DNA of 28,330 nucleotides, taken from Bacillota bacterium (lineage in GTDB: Bacteria; Bacillota; Clostridia; Christensenellales; SZUA-584). Within the stretch, counting starts at the first letter, position 1. Each line of letters starts with the position of its first letter. The notes under the pieces are model-generated. The model made no database searches and was not told where the DNA came from. It saw nothing but the letters and a program-made list of their open reading frames with translations. The position numbers and the translations under genes were made by a program. Below are positions 15,191 through 24,284 of this stretch, in pieces. The stretch covers positions 1 to 28,330 of the forward strand of contig JAEWWC010000033.1 in assembly GCA_023396555.1 (NCBI GenBank). Reading direction: 5' to 3'.

Positions 15191-16330
15191 TTATATAACG
15201 GGAACGGGAAAGAAGGCGGGGGTCGCCTTCTTTATTCTTTTATCCTGATACATCAGGGCATCCACATGGGCGAGGAAAACGCTGCGGTCCATGCCGGACC
15301 CGGGTTCATATTCCGCAGCGCCGGCGCTGAAGCCCAAGGCGTATGGCTTGCCGTTGCTGCGGTTGAACGCGTCGGCGGCTTGCCGGATGCGGTCCAGAAC
15401 CTGCCGGTATGCGTGGGGGTCGGCGGCGTCCATCACGATAATGAATTCGTCGCCGGCGTACCGCGCGAGGAAATCGCCCGTGCGAATGCAGGTGCGGAGT
15501 ATCGCCGCGGCGTCCTTCAAAGCCTCGTCGCCCACGACGTGGCCGCAGGTGTCGTTGATGTGCTTGAAGTTGTCGATGTCCAGCATGATGCACGCAAAAG
15601 CATGGCCCGCACGCGCGGAGGCAATGCGGTCGTTCAGCACGTTGTCCAGCGGATGCCGGCTGAATACGCCTGTCAGGTGATCGATGTTATGCTGCCGGCT
15701 CTGGATACTGGCGTGCACGATGAATATCGAGATCGTAATGCTGCTCCATATCAGCGTGGTGCCGTAGAACGCGATCTGCAGCACAGCGCCGATAACAGGC
15801 GGCAGCGTAAACAGTGAAAGCGGAGCGAATACCTGACGGGAAATCCGTTTATGGTAAATGATGCACCGGATGAACGAATAAACGATGGGCAGGAACGAAA
15901 CAACCGGCACCACCGCAAACAGCGAGCCACGCTGATAAATGTTGGCGCTGCTGATGGTGAACATCGCGCCGGTGAAGGGCGATGTAAGCGTGAGCAGCGC
16001 GCTGACGGCAACGGGTATGGACAATATCACGGCGGCCCGTTTCAGTTTACGTATGTCGTGCAGCAGCTGGACATTGACATAGAGCGCCCAGATCAGCGGC
16101 GGCAGAGGCGTTAAGAGATAGATGAGCATTTCTCCCGTATAATTCAGCAGAAAGGGCAAAGACCCGGCCCGGCCTTCAACCAACCAGCACCCCGCCTCCA
16201 AAACCAGCATCAGCCCCGTCATGAGTATCAGCACACGGAACAGGCGGTTATGTATCATATGCTTATCATTGGCGCGCGAATTGACGATATACATGACGGC
16301 GCATATCGCCAGATGCTGCGTTGAGATCAA
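15191..16330 (-). CDS. Membrane diguanylate cyclase 1 (GGDEF), 5' end frameshifted
   Basis: The intact frame encodes up to 379 residues: about six or seven membrane segments (roughly 5-210), then a GGDEF domain with DHLTGVFSR (217-225), DIDNFK, inhibitory site RTGD (283-286) and active site AGDEF (292-296, Ala for the first Gly, generally tolerated). Product: c-di-GMP from two GTP at the membrane. Its true start is unclear. The TTG at 16330 and the ATG at 16294 lack ribosome sites, and the codons matching the start of its two paralogues lie in another frame (16320-16349), as if two bases were lost. Its last codons overlap the flagellin terminator. Confidence 0.8.
   Translation of the reverse strand: MISTQHLAICAVMYIVNSRANDKHMIHNRLFRVLILMTGLMLVLEAGCWLVEGRAGSLPFLLNYTGEMLIYLLTPLPPLIWALYVNVQLLHDIRKLKRAAVILSIPVAVSALLTLTSPFTGAMFTISSANIYQRGSLFAVVPVVSFLPIVYSFIRCIIYHKRISRQVFAPLSLFTLPPVIGAVLQIAFYGTTLIWSSITISIFIVHASIQSRQHNIDHLTGVFSRHPLDNVLNDRIASARAGHAFACIMLDIDNFKHINDTCGHVVGDEALKDAAAILRTCIRTGDFLARYAGDEFIIVMDAADPHAYRQVLDRIRQAADAFNRSNGKPYALGFSAGAAEYEPGSGMDRSVFLAHVDALMYQDKRIKKATPAFFPVPVI
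15209..15240 (+). terminator. Flagellin operon terminator, inside the 3' end of the cyclase 1 gene
   Basis: Perfect 10-bp stem AAAGAAGGCG / CGCCTTCTTT (15209-15218 and 15224-15233), 5-base loop, then ATTCTTT. It lies 31 bases after the flagellin 2 stop and wholly within the converging cyclase reading frame. Confidence 0.85.
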
Positions 16331-16349
16331 TTCTCAGATAATAGTCCAT
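16320..16349 (-). pseudogene. Displaced first ten codons of diguanylate cyclase 1
   Basis: From ATG 16349 the codons read MDYYLRIDLN, matching MDVFFTIDLN and MNTFIKIDIN at the start of the two tandem paralogues. The match then continues in a different frame (LAICAVMYIVN against LVICACMFVFN). Between the AAC codon and the conserved Cys codon there are 16 bases where the paralogues have 18. Read straight on, this frame stops after 27 codons. Confidence 0.6.
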
Positions 16350-16397
16350 AGCCATACCGCCGTAGCCGACGTCTTCTCCGACTTTGGGGCCGCCCTC

Positions 16398-17600
16398 CTA
16401 ATAAACTGGCTGTGCATCTTCAATCGTGCCGGGTGGAGAAACCCGTCGGCGGTTTTTATCCTGGTACATCAGCGCATCCACTCGGGAAATCAGTTCCTCC
16501 CGCGTGATGCCGCTGCCTCGGCAGCATATTTCATAGCCTGCGCTGAAATCCAGCCGGTAGGGTGTCTTGCCGGCGGTATTGAACTTCTCGGCCTTGTCGT
16601 GAATACGTCTGATTGCCTGTTGTACCGCTTCTTCCTGATCGGTATCCAGCAGTATCACGAATTCATCGCCGGCGTATCGGGCCAGAAAATCGCTGCTGCG
16701 GATGCATGACTGCAACAGCGTAGCCGCATCTTTCAAGGCTTCGTCGCCCGCCAGGTGGCCGAAATTATCGTTGATGGACTTGAAATTGTCGATATCCAGC
16801 ATGATACAGGCAAAATTGCCATACCGGAGCAATTGCTGACGGGATAATCTGGCCTGCTTTCGTTGGCTTTGCAGCAGCCCGTTTAAGTGGCTGTCCAGCT
16901 GGCGCCGATTATATACGCCCGTCAGGTGGTCCATATGGAACTGCTTGTTCTGGATGCCGGTATGAACGATGAAAATTGATAGCGTGATGGAACTCCAGAT
17001 CACCGAAATGCCGTACAGCAGCGCCTGAAAAACCGCCCCCAAAATGGGAGGGACAGCAAACAGCAGCATCGGTATGAACATCGAACGGGGTATCTTCTTG
17101 CGGTTTGCGATATACGATGCAGCAGTGTATACGACGGGCAGCAGTGAGATGGTGATAAAAATTCCGATGACCGGCCCGCGGTGATAGAAGTTGCCGGCAT
17201 CGATCGTATAAAGCAGCCCTGTAAAGGGGGAAGAAAGGGCAAACACCGCGTTGATAACGACGGGCACAGTCAGGACACGCATTTCTGTTCTCAGGCGGTG
17301 CATGTTGTGGAAAAGTTGAAAACTGGCGTAAAAGGTCCATAAGGCGGCGGGCAGCGGTGCAATAATAAAGCCTATTGTATTGGTGGCGTGGTTGATGATA
17401 CGCGCCAAATCCCCCGGCAGGCCATTCACCGCCCAGGTAACAGATTCCAGCAGTAGCAATGACATGGTGATAATGATGAGCAAACGGAACAACCGATTTT
17501 GAATCATGTGCCTGTCGCTCAGCTTCAGGTTCATGATGATCATACCGGTGCAGAGTATAAAGGAGAAAATATTCAGATCGATTGTAAAAAAAACATCCAT
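16398..17600 (-). CDS. Membrane diguanylate cyclase 2 (GGDEF)
   Basis: 400 residues from the ATG at 17600, chosen because MDVFFTIDLNIF aligns with the paralogue start. Membrane segments fill about 10-215; there is no periplasmic sensor domain of note. The GGDEF domain has DHLTGVYNRR (224-233), DIDNFK (269-274), inhibitory site RSSD (301-304) and active site AGDEF (310-314). A short basic insert (QRKQARLSRQQ, about 246-256) is not found in the other two copies. It makes c-di-GMP, which usually lowers motility and favours attachment. A GGAGG just after its stop may serve the frameshifted cyclase 1 downstream. It is the middle of three same-strand copies, probably one transcription unit. Confidence 0.9.
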   Translation of the reverse strand: MDVFFTIDLNIFSFILCTGMIIMNLKLSDRHMIQNRLFRLLIIITMSLLLLESVTWAVNGLPGDLARIINHATNTIGFIIAPLPAALWTFYASFQLFHNMHRLRTEMRVLTVPVVINAVFALSSPFTGLLYTIDAGNFYHRGPVIGIFITISLLPVVYTAASYIANRKKIPRSMFIPMLLFAVPPILGAVFQALLYGISVIWSSITLSIFIVHTGIQNKQFHMDHLTGVYNRRQLDSHLNGLLQSQRKQARLSRQQLLRYGNFACIMLDIDNFKSINDNFGHLAGDEALKDAATLLQSCIRSSDFLARYAGDEFVILLDTDQEEAVQQAIRRIHDKAEKFNTAGKTPYRLDFSAGYEICCRGSGITREELISRVDALMYQDKNRRRVSPPGTIEDAQPVY

Positions 17601-17691
17601 CCATCTCTCTCTCTGCTCAGGAACTGCAGCAAAAAGCAACCTTTAAACTATATAATTCGGTACGCCAGTCAAAAGCTTATAGTGCCGCCGG

Positions 17692-18903
17692 TTATAAGCC
17701 TGCGTTGGAGGCGGTTTTCTCACTGTAACTGCCGTTTTTAATCTGTGCGATGGTCCGGCGGCATTTGTCCCGGGCTGCGGCAGCTTTCTTATTGTTCTTA
17801 TCGCGGTACATTCTGGCATCTACCCCTGCAATGAACTCATCGTGCGTGATGCCGGAACCTTGCCGGTAGATGTTGTACCCGACGCTGAAGCTCAACTTGT
17901 AAGGGAAGAGCATCTGCCGGCTGAATTGCGCCGCGTTTTCGTTTATGCGGGCAATGGTTTTTTGCAGCGTTTGCTCATCGCTGATGTCAAATACAATTAC
18001 GAACTCGTCGCCGGCATAGCGGGCCAGAAAGTCGCTGCTGCGGATGCTCGCTTTTAATATCCGGGAGGCTTCCTTGAGCGCTTCATCGCCTGCGATGTGG
18101 CCGTAGCAGTCATTGATTTCCTTAAAATTGTCTATATCCAGCATGATGCAGGAGAAATCGCTGCCTTTTCGCGAGGCGCTGATGCGGCCCATGATATGGC
18201 TGTCCAACTGGCGGCGGTTATACAACCCCGTCAAATGATCAAGATGAAACTGCTTGTTCTGAACGCTGGTGTGTATGACGAATATCGCCAGCGTCAGGCT
18301 CACGTAATACAGTGGAAACGGCTCAAACACAACCTGAAGCACGGCGCCGGCTGCTAAAATGGCGGAGAAGAGTATCATCGGCAGGAAAACCTTACCGGTC
18401 ACATTTTTACGTTGCAGTATATAAAGCACGGCCGTGTAGGCCAGAGGGATCAGGGAAATCGCCACCATAAGAAGAAGCAGCGGGCCTCGGTGGTGCAGAT
18501 AGTCGCTTCCGATCATGAAAATAAGCCCTGTCAGCGGGCTGGTAAACGACAGCAACGCGTTGACGCCAAAGGGGATGGACAGCAACGTGATCTCTGTTTT
18601 GAGGCGCCTGCTGTCGTGATAAAGCTGGTAGCTGGCATAGAGCGCCCAGAATACGGATGGCAACGGAACCAGAGAATATATCGCGGCTGCGCTCATGTTG
18701 AGCAGCAGATTTGCTCCCGCCTGGCCGTTCAGAGAAAAGAACAGGCTTTCCATCGCAAGCAACAACATGGTGACGACTATAATCAAACGGAACAGCCGGT
18801 TCTGCAGATGTTTCTTCTCGCTCATGCGAAAATTGAAAACAAACATGCAGGCGCATATGACCAGTGCGAATATATTGATGTCTATCTTTATAAATGTGTT
18901 CAT
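17692..18903 (-). CDS. Membrane diguanylate cyclase 3 (GGDEF)
   Basis: 403 residues with the same plan as its two downstream neighbours: membrane segments at about 8-212, then GGDEF with DHLTGLYNRR (222-231), DIDNFKEIND, inhibitory site RSSD (288-291) and active site AGDEF (297-301). The ATG has AAAGGA eight bases upstream. It is the promoter-proximal copy of the tandem set; a possible SigD-like promoter lies at 18953-18980. The C-terminal 25 residues are basic, then mixed, and differ from the others. The copies presumably arose by duplication and may differ in the signal sensed by the membrane part. Confidence 0.92.
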   Translation of the reverse strand: MNTFIKIDINIFALVICACMFVFNFRMSEKKHLQNRLFRLIIVVTMLLLAMESLFFSLNGQAGANLLLNMSAAAIYSLVPLPSVFWALYASYQLYHDSRRLKTEITLLSIPFGVNALLSFTSPLTGLIFMIGSDYLHHRGPLLLLMVAISLIPLAYTAVLYILQRKNVTGKVFLPMILFSAILAAGAVLQVVFEPFPLYYVSLTLAIFVIHTSVQNKQFHLDHLTGLYNRRQLDSHIMGRISASRKGSDFSCIMLDIDNFKEINDCYGHIAGDEALKEASRILKASIRSSDFLARYAGDEFVIVFDISDEQTLQKTIARINENAAQFSRQMLFPYKLSFSVGYNIYRQGSGITHDEFIAGVDARMYRDKNNKKAAAARDKCRRTIAQIKNGSYSEKTASNAGL

Positions 18904-18952
18904 TCACAATGTCCTTTTCTGTTATGCGAATCCATACCGCAGTATATCGTAT

Positions 18953-18980
18953 ATATCGTAGCATTGCGCCAAAAACTCCA
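18953..18980 (-). promoter_or_regulatory. Possible SigD-like promoter of the cyclase cluster
   Basis: On the minus strand: TGGAG, 15 bases, TACGATAT. The -10 fits the flagellar sigma type; the -35 is poor. A second TACGATAT follows immediately (18951-18944). Low confidence. Confidence 0.3.
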
Positions 18981-19060
18981 GATGTTTTTCAAGGATGTTC
19001 AGATGAACAGAAAAATACAACCCGTTGTGGTTTGAAAAGTCTTTTTGGGGTATTTATCTG

Positions 19061-19088
19061 TAAAGATTGTGTAAAGTTAGTACGATAA
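19061..19088 (+). promoter_or_regulatory. SigD-like promoter of receptor 1
   Basis: TAAAG (19061-19065), 15 bases, TACGATAA (19081-19088). Very close to the sigma-28 consensus and to the promoters of flagellin 1 and receptor 3. Confidence 0.65.
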
Positions 19089-19307
19089 ACATATTGGCAT
19101 TTTAAATTTAGGTCATTTTCGAAAGAACAAAGGTATATCAGAAGTTTTGCGTCGTGCTGAATGCTAATTACGAACAAACGGCAGTTCCAATTATGGCGTT
19201 GGCTATGATTGTCATAATCGATATGGCGATAAAGCCCTGCAGGATGTTGGCTGCGCAAGGTTGCGGTCGGAAAGTTTCTGATATAAAAAAGACAAAGGAG
19301 TTATATT

Positions 19308-21488
19308 ATGAAGTGGTACAGGAACTGGAAGATCGGTACGAAGATTATCACGGGCTTTTTCATACTGGCTCTGGTGGTAGCGGTGGTTGGTGTTATGGGG
19401 TTGCTTAACCTGAAAACGGCCAACGAAAAAAGCAGCAACATGTACGAAAAAGATACCGTATCTATCGGGGAGCTGTCCGAAGCCGCACAGCTTTACCAAA
19501 GGACGCGCGTTATTGTACGCGACATCATACTCATTGACGATGACGAGCGGAAGCAGAGCGAAGTGGAGAACCTGAAGAGCAAAGATGACGCCATCGCGGA
19601 TTCACTGGGTGAATTGGATCCGATGATGGATACCCCTGAACACAAGACGATGCTGAATACAATTAACCAGAGTATCAGTGCCTATGTGCCGTTGCGGCAA
19701 AAGGTTCTGGACGCTGCGCTGACAGGCGATGCCTCTGGGGCCTATGCGCTGCTGGAAAGTCCGGATACGGACGCCGCCGCCATGGCTGTTCAGGATGCGA
19801 TCAGCGCGCTGGAAGAAAAGCTGCTGTCCCACGCGGCGGCAGAGAATTTGGACACCCAGAACACTGCGCGTATGGCGGAAACTATGACCATCGGCCTGAT
19901 GGCGGTGGGCGTAGTGCTGGCGGTGCTGCTGGGCCTGTTCATTTCCCGCGCAATCAGCAAGCCCATCGGGAAACTGGCGGATGCGGCAAACAAGCTGGCT
20001 GCCGGGCAGACGGATTTCGAGATGAAAGTCAGTGAGTCCAGAGATGAAGTGGGCATATTGGCCTCGTCGTTCAAAGCGGTGCAGAATACGGTTGCGTCGA
20101 TGATAGATGATGTGGATAAGCTGGCCAATGCGGCGGAAGAGGGCTGCTTTACCTGCCGTGCAGATGCGAACCGGCATCCGGGTGATTTTGGGCGGCTCAT
20201 CCACGGCTTCAACAACACCATTTCCACCTTTATCAGTGATTTTGACAAACTGCCGATTCCGGTCTTGCGAATCGACAAGAACTTTACCATTCAGTATATA
20301 AACAAAAAAGGGGCGGAACTGGTCGGAAAAACGCAACAGGAGCTTATAGGCACCAAGTGCTTCGACGCCTTTAAAACGGGAGACTGCAAAACGCCCCGGT
20401 GCGCGTGCTTCAGGGCCATGGAGACCGGAAGCTATCAGGAAGGGGAAACGATAGCCAAGCCTGTCGAAGGCGTTTCGCTGGAGATACTGTATGGCGGCAC
20501 GCCGGCATTCAAGAGCGGCGAAGTGATCGGCGCACTGGAAGTGGTGACGGATCTGACCGACATCAAGGGAGCCGGAAGGCTGGCTGAAGAGCAGGCAGAA
20601 TCTCTGAAAAAGCTGCTTGCGGAGATCGATATTGCGGCTGAGCAGGTATCGGCGGGTACGCGGCAAGTGTCGGACGGCAGCCAGGAGATTTCTCAAGGGG
20701 CGACGGAACAGGCCAGCGCGATTGAGGAACTGACGGTGTCCGTCAGCCAGATTGCCGAACAAACGCGGCAGAACGCGATAAGCGCGAACCAGGCCAACGA
20801 GCTGACGATAGCGGCGGCTGCTGAGGCGGCGAAGGGCAACGAACGGATGAAGGCGATGCAGCAGGCCATGAACGAGATCAGCGAGGCGTCAAGCAGCATA
20901 TCGAAGATCATCAAGGTGATTGACGACATCGCGTTCCAGACCAATATATTGGCACTGAACGCGGCAGTGGAAGCGGCCAGAGCGGGCGTGCATGGCAAGG
21001 GTTTCGCAGTGGTGGCGGAGGAAGTGAGAAACCTTGCGGCGCGCAGCGCGGGCGCAGCCAAGGAAACCACGGAGCTGATCGAAGGCTCGATCAAAAAGAC
21101 GGAGGCCGGCACAAACATTGCCAATGACACGGCGAATGCACTGTCCGCCATCGTGGACGGAGTGGATAAGGCGGCGCAGCTGGTTGGTGAGATTGCCACC
21201 GCTTCAGGTGAGCAGGCGGGCGCAATCGCGCAGGTGGATCGCGGCATCGAGCAGATGAGCCAGGTGGTGCAGACCAACTCGGCGACGTCCGAGGAGACGG
21301 CAGCGGCGGCGCAGGAGCTGTCCAGTCAGGCCGAGATGCTCAAAGGCCTCGTCGGGCAGTTCCGGCTGGCCGATACTGACAGAACGGCGGTAAAGAGCAT
21401 CGCAGCGGTCAGCCAGGGCAAAAACAAAAAAGCGTCAGCTAATAATTCGCAGATTCAGCTTACTGACGGTGACTTCGGAAAATACTGA
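19308..21488 (+). CDS. Methyl-accepting chemotaxis protein 1 (4HB, HAMP, Cys-rich PAS)
   Basis: 726 residues. TM1 11-34; a four-helix-bundle type periplasmic domain of about 155 residues; TM2 193-213; HAMP 214-268, then a HAMP-like helical stretch. A PAS domain (about 315-425) contains C351, C360, C365 and C367 (C-x8-C-x4-C-x-C). The MCP signalling domain runs from about 440 to 700, with the tip sequence IAFQTNILALNAAVEAARAG. A flexible tail ends in DGDFGKY. It transmits membrane and PAS signals to CheA through CheW. GGAG lies seven bases before the ATG. It has its own promoter and terminator. A redox or metal-sensing PAS is suggested by the cysteines but not shown. Confidence 0.95.
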   Translation: MKWYRNWKIGTKIITGFFILALVVAVVGVMGLLNLKTANEKSSNMYEKDTVSIGELSEAAQLYQRTRVIVRDIILIDDDERKQSEVENLKSKDDAIADSLGELDPMMDTPEHKTMLNTINQSISAYVPLRQKVLDAALTGDASGAYALLESPDTDAAAMAVQDAISALEEKLLSHAAAENLDTQNTARMAETMTIGLMAVGVVLAVLLGLFISRAISKPIGKLADAANKLAAGQTDFEMKVSESRDEVGILASSFKAVQNTVASMIDDVDKLANAAEEGCFTCRADANRHPGDFGRLIHGFNNTISTFISDFDKLPIPVLRIDKNFTIQYINKKGAELVGKTQQELIGTKCFDAFKTGDCKTPRCACFRAMETGSYQEGETIAKPVEGVSLEILYGGTPAFKSGEVIGALEVVTDLTDIKGAGRLAEEQAESLKKLLAEIDIAAEQVSAGTRQVSDGSQEISQGATEQASAIEELTVSVSQIAEQTRQNAISANQANELTIAAAAEAAKGNERMKAMQQAMNEISEASSSISKIIKVIDDIAFQTNILALNAAVEAARAGVHGKGFAVVAEEVRNLAARSAGAAKETTELIEGSIKKTEAGTNIANDTANALSAIVDGVDKAAQLVGEIATASGEQAGAIAQVDRGIEQMSQVVQTNSATSEETAAAAQELSSQAEMLKGLVGQFRLADTDRTAVKSIAAVSQGKNKKASANNSQIQLTDGDFGKY

Positions 21489-21508
21489 TAAAACTGCGTA
21501 AGAGTACA

Positions 21509-21553
21509 GACGGCGGCCTTTTCGCAATTGGACGAAAGGGCCGCCGTCTTTTT
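21509..21553 (+). terminator. Terminator of receptor 1
   Basis: Perfect 10-bp stem GACGGCGGCC / GGCCGCCGTC, with further pairing inside (TTTTCG with CGAAAG), then TTTTT. Confidence 0.93.
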
Positions 21554-21597
21554 ATAAAACTGCCATATGTTTCAAACGGAAAAAATTAAATTTCATG

Positions 21598-21624
21598 TTC
21601 AGTAAATAAGAATTATTACGATTA
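21598..21624 (+). promoter_or_regulatory. Possible SigD-like promoter of receptor 2
   Basis: TTCAG (21598-21602), 14 bases, TACGATTA (21617-21624). The -10 is the same as that of cheW; the -35 and spacing are less good than in the other receptor genes. Confidence 0.4.
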
Positions 21625-21699
21625 GAATTATATAGAAAACCAATGCCGTTACTCATGACGGACGGCATTAAATGGGCAATTCAAAAGACAAGGAGATGT

Positions 21700-24015
21700 A
21701 TGGGGATGGGGAGAAAAAAGAATCGGGAAACGGTAAAGAAAAAGTCGCTGAAAGCGAAGATGCTGCTCTACTTTCTGGCGATGATGGCTGTCATATTCAT
21801 CACTGTGGGCGCTATTATCATCGTCAACGTAAGCGGTGTGGTGGTAACGCTCAACGACAGCCTGACAAGACAGGTTGTGAATGCCAGGGCTGATGAAATC
21901 GGAAAGTTCATGAAGGGGATCGTGTATGAAATGGATACATGGTCATCCCGCAACGTGTTCATGACAGGGGATATCGATACCATCAGGGCCGATCTCGAAA
22001 GCAGGCAGAGCAGCCTGAGGCCGGACTTTGAAATGATGCTGTATTCGGATATCGAGGGCAATTATTATACGTCGCTGGGAGATACGGGAACGATAGCCGA
22101 CCGGGCTTACTTTCAGGAGATCGTGAACGGCGGCCAGGAATATGCCATCAGCAACCCCGTTGAATCCCGCGCGACGGGCAAAACGATATTTGTGGTGGCG
22201 CATGTGGTCAACAATGCTTCGGGGGAGAAGATCGGTGTGGTTGCGGCTACCATATTGCTGGATACGTTCAATCAGGTGATCACTGATATTAAGATCGGTG
22301 AAGTGGGTTATCCTTGGATCGCTGACAACACCGGTCTTGTCATCGCACACCCGAACGAGGATGTCAGGCTGAAGCTTAATGCGCTCGACGCCGGGAAGAG
22401 CGGTTTTGATGGATTGGATGTTGTTGGAAAGAACATGATTGCCGGAAAAGAAGGCATGGACAATTACAGCAAGAACGGCGAACAGTATGTGGCTATCTAT
22501 GCGCCCATACCTGACACACCGAACTGGTCGATGGCGTATTCCATCTCGGAAGCGGAGATGATGGCGCCGGTCAACAACCTGACGCTGACTATCATCGTAA
22601 TCGTGGTTGCCAGCCTGCTGGTTGTGGCTATACTGACCTTCCTGATCGCCGGACGCATCGTGAAGCCTATCAAGGCGTCGGCGGAACTGGCCAAAGCGCT
22701 GGCCGAGGGTGATCTGGAGAAGGCCGCGCCTGTCAAATCCAACGACGAGGTGGGGCAGTTGGCCGGCATACTCGACAATGAGGTGCGCGGCGCGTTCCGA
22801 ACCATTGAGGCAGCGCGTCTGGTATCGGAAAAGCAGGCGCAGTATCAGGCTGCCGAGGTGGATAAGCTGCTGGTGACGCTGCAGAGGCTGTCCCGGGGCG
22901 AGCTGGTCTGCGATATCACAGTCGCGGACGCAGATGCTGATACCGCAAAGCTGCGCGACCTGTTCAGCGAGATCGCGAAGAATCTGTGCGGGGCTCTGCA
23001 GGAGATCAGACATTACATTGGGGAAATATCACAGGTGCTGGGCGAGATGGCACAGGGCAATATGGATGTGGGCATCGAAGCCGAATACCGGGGTGAGTTT
23101 GTCGCCCTGAAGGAATCCATCAACCACATCGCGGCGTCGCTCAACGGCGTGCTGAGTGAGATCAACATCGCGGCGGATCAGGTGGCGGCGGGCACGCGGC
23201 AAGTGTCGGACGGCAGCCAGGAGATATCGCAAGGGGCCACCGAACAGGCCAGCGCGATAGAGGAGCTGACGGCGTCGGTATCGGAAATTGCCGAACAAAC
23301 GCGGCAGAACGCCATGAGCGCGAGCAAGGCCAACGAACTGACGACAACGGCGGCGGCTGAAGCGGCAAGCGGCAACGAGCGGATGCAGGCGATGCAGCAG
23401 GCGATGGAAGAGATGGGCGAGGCGTCGCGAAACATATCCAAAATCATCAAGGTGATCGACGACATAGCGTTCCAGACCAACATACTGGCGCTGAACGCGG
23501 CGGTGGAGGCAGCGCGGGCGGGCGCGCACGGCAAGGGCTTTGCGGTGGTTGCGGAGGAAGTGCGGAACCTCGCAGCTCGGAGCGCGGCGGCGGCCAAGGA
23601 GACGACGGAGCTGATCGAAGGGTCTATGCAGAAGACGGAAGCAGGCACGAAGATCGCGGACGAAACGGCGAAGGCGCTTTCCGTCATCGTGGATGGCGTG
23701 GACAAGGCGGCGGAGCTGGTCGGTGAGATCGCGGCGGCGTCGGGCCAACAGGCGACGGCCATCGCGCAGGTGGACCGCGGCATCGAACAGATGTCCATAG
23801 TCGTTCAGACCAACTCGGCGACGTCCGAGGAGACGGCAGCGGCGGCGGAGGAACTGTCCAGCCAGGCCGAGATGCTCAAAGGTATGGTGGGCAGGTTCAA
23901 TATCCGTGACAGCGTGACGGCACAGCCTGTGTATGGGCATCCTGGAAAACCGGCTTTACATGCGTCCGAGGTGCCCCGCATCGATCTTACAGACGGTGAT
24001 TTTGGTAAATACTAA
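21700..24015 (+). CDS. Methyl-accepting chemotaxis protein 2 (dCache)
   Basis: 771 residues from ATG 21700 (AGGAG four bases upstream; an ATG at 21706 has wider spacing and is equally possible). TM1 20-46 after a basic head; a periplasmic double-Cache domain (about 50-285) with DRAYFQEI (134-141) and GYPWIADNTGLVIAHP (203-218), typical of dCache_1 small-ligand receptors; TM2 294-317; HAMP 318-370; a further HAMP-like helical region; and the signalling domain with the standard tip. It ends in LTDGDFGKY. The ligand may be an amino acid or organic acid, but the binding residues were not matched to a known class. It is flanked by its own promoter candidate and terminator. Confidence 0.95.
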   Translation: MGMGRKKNRETVKKKSLKAKMLLYFLAMMAVIFITVGAIIIVNVSGVVVTLNDSLTRQVVNARADEIGKFMKGIVYEMDTWSSRNVFMTGDIDTIRADLESRQSSLRPDFEMMLYSDIEGNYYTSLGDTGTIADRAYFQEIVNGGQEYAISNPVESRATGKTIFVVAHVVNNASGEKIGVVAATILLDTFNQVITDIKIGEVGYPWIADNTGLVIAHPNEDVRLKLNALDAGKSGFDGLDVVGKNMIAGKEGMDNYSKNGEQYVAIYAPIPDTPNWSMAYSISEAEMMAPVNNLTLTIIVIVVASLLVVAILTFLIAGRIVKPIKASAELAKALAEGDLEKAAPVKSNDEVGQLAGILDNEVRGAFRTIEAARLVSEKQAQYQAAEVDKLLVTLQRLSRGELVCDITVADADADTAKLRDLFSEIAKNLCGALQEIRHYIGEISQVLGEMAQGNMDVGIEAEYRGEFVALKESINHIAASLNGVLSEINIAADQVAAGTRQVSDGSQEISQGATEQASAIEELTASVSEIAEQTRQNAMSASKANELTTTAAAEAASGNERMQAMQQAMEEMGEASRNISKIIKVIDDIAFQTNILALNAAVEAARAGAHGKGFAVVAEEVRNLAARSAAAAKETTELIEGSMQKTEAGTKIADETAKALSVIVDGVDKAAELVGEIAAASGQQATAIAQVDRGIEQMSIVVQTNSATSEETAAAAEELSSQAEMLKGMVGRFNIRDSVTAQPVYGHPGKPALHASEVPRIDLTDGDFGKY

Positions 24016-24032
24016 CCAAGAACAGATCTTTA

Positions 24033-24078
24033 AACGGCGGTCCCCGACAGCGAATGCAGGAGGGGCCGCCGTTTTTTT
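24033..24078 (+). terminator. Terminator of receptor 2
   Basis: AACGGCGG(T)CCCC pairs with GGGGCCGCCGTT with one bulged T, followed by a run of seven T that includes the end of the stem. Similar in sequence to the terminator after receptor 1. Confidence 0.9.
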
Positions 24079-24136
24079 GCTGCGCCGAAAACACAAATCA
24101 CTTCGCAGTTATAACTTTTATCATGGAAAATTCCTG

Positions 24137-24164
24137 TTAAGATTGCAGCCAGAATTACCGATAT
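24137..24164 (+). promoter_or_regulatory. SigD-like promoter of receptor 3
   Basis: TTAAG (24137-24141), 15 bases, ACCGATAT (24157-24164): the best -10 match to GCCGATAT in the window. The leader of about 115 bases includes a 10-bp tandem repeat TTTCGGGCCG / GTTCGGGCCG (24223-24242). Confidence 0.7.
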
Positions 24165-24284
24165 AATGACAGAGAAAGCAGTAACATATTCCGTGGAAAT
24201 TGTTAATGAATTTGCATAGGATTTTCGGGCCGGTTCGGGCCGATTCATTCATATTAAATCGCATACCGTTAAGGAGGATGGATC

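Larger units (their letters stand above)
18904..19307. other. Divergent region between the cyclase cluster and receptor 1
   Basis: No gene. It holds a possible cyclase promoter (18953-18980), an inverted repeat TGTTCA-GA-TGAACA (18996-19009) that looks like an operator, the SigD-like promoter of receptor 1 (19061-19088), and a long leader of about 210 bases before receptor 1 with small hairpins such as CGCAA-GG-TTGCG (19254-19265). No c-di-GMP riboswitch of either known class was recognised. Confidence 0.5.

Noticed and set aside
19089..19307. c-di-GMP riboswitch in the receptor 1 leader
   Set aside because: Looked for because of the neighbouring cyclases, but the conserved elements of neither GEMM class are present.
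24223..24242. Tandem 10-bp repeat before receptor 3
   Set aside because: Only two imperfect units; noted in the promoter entry but too little to interpret.
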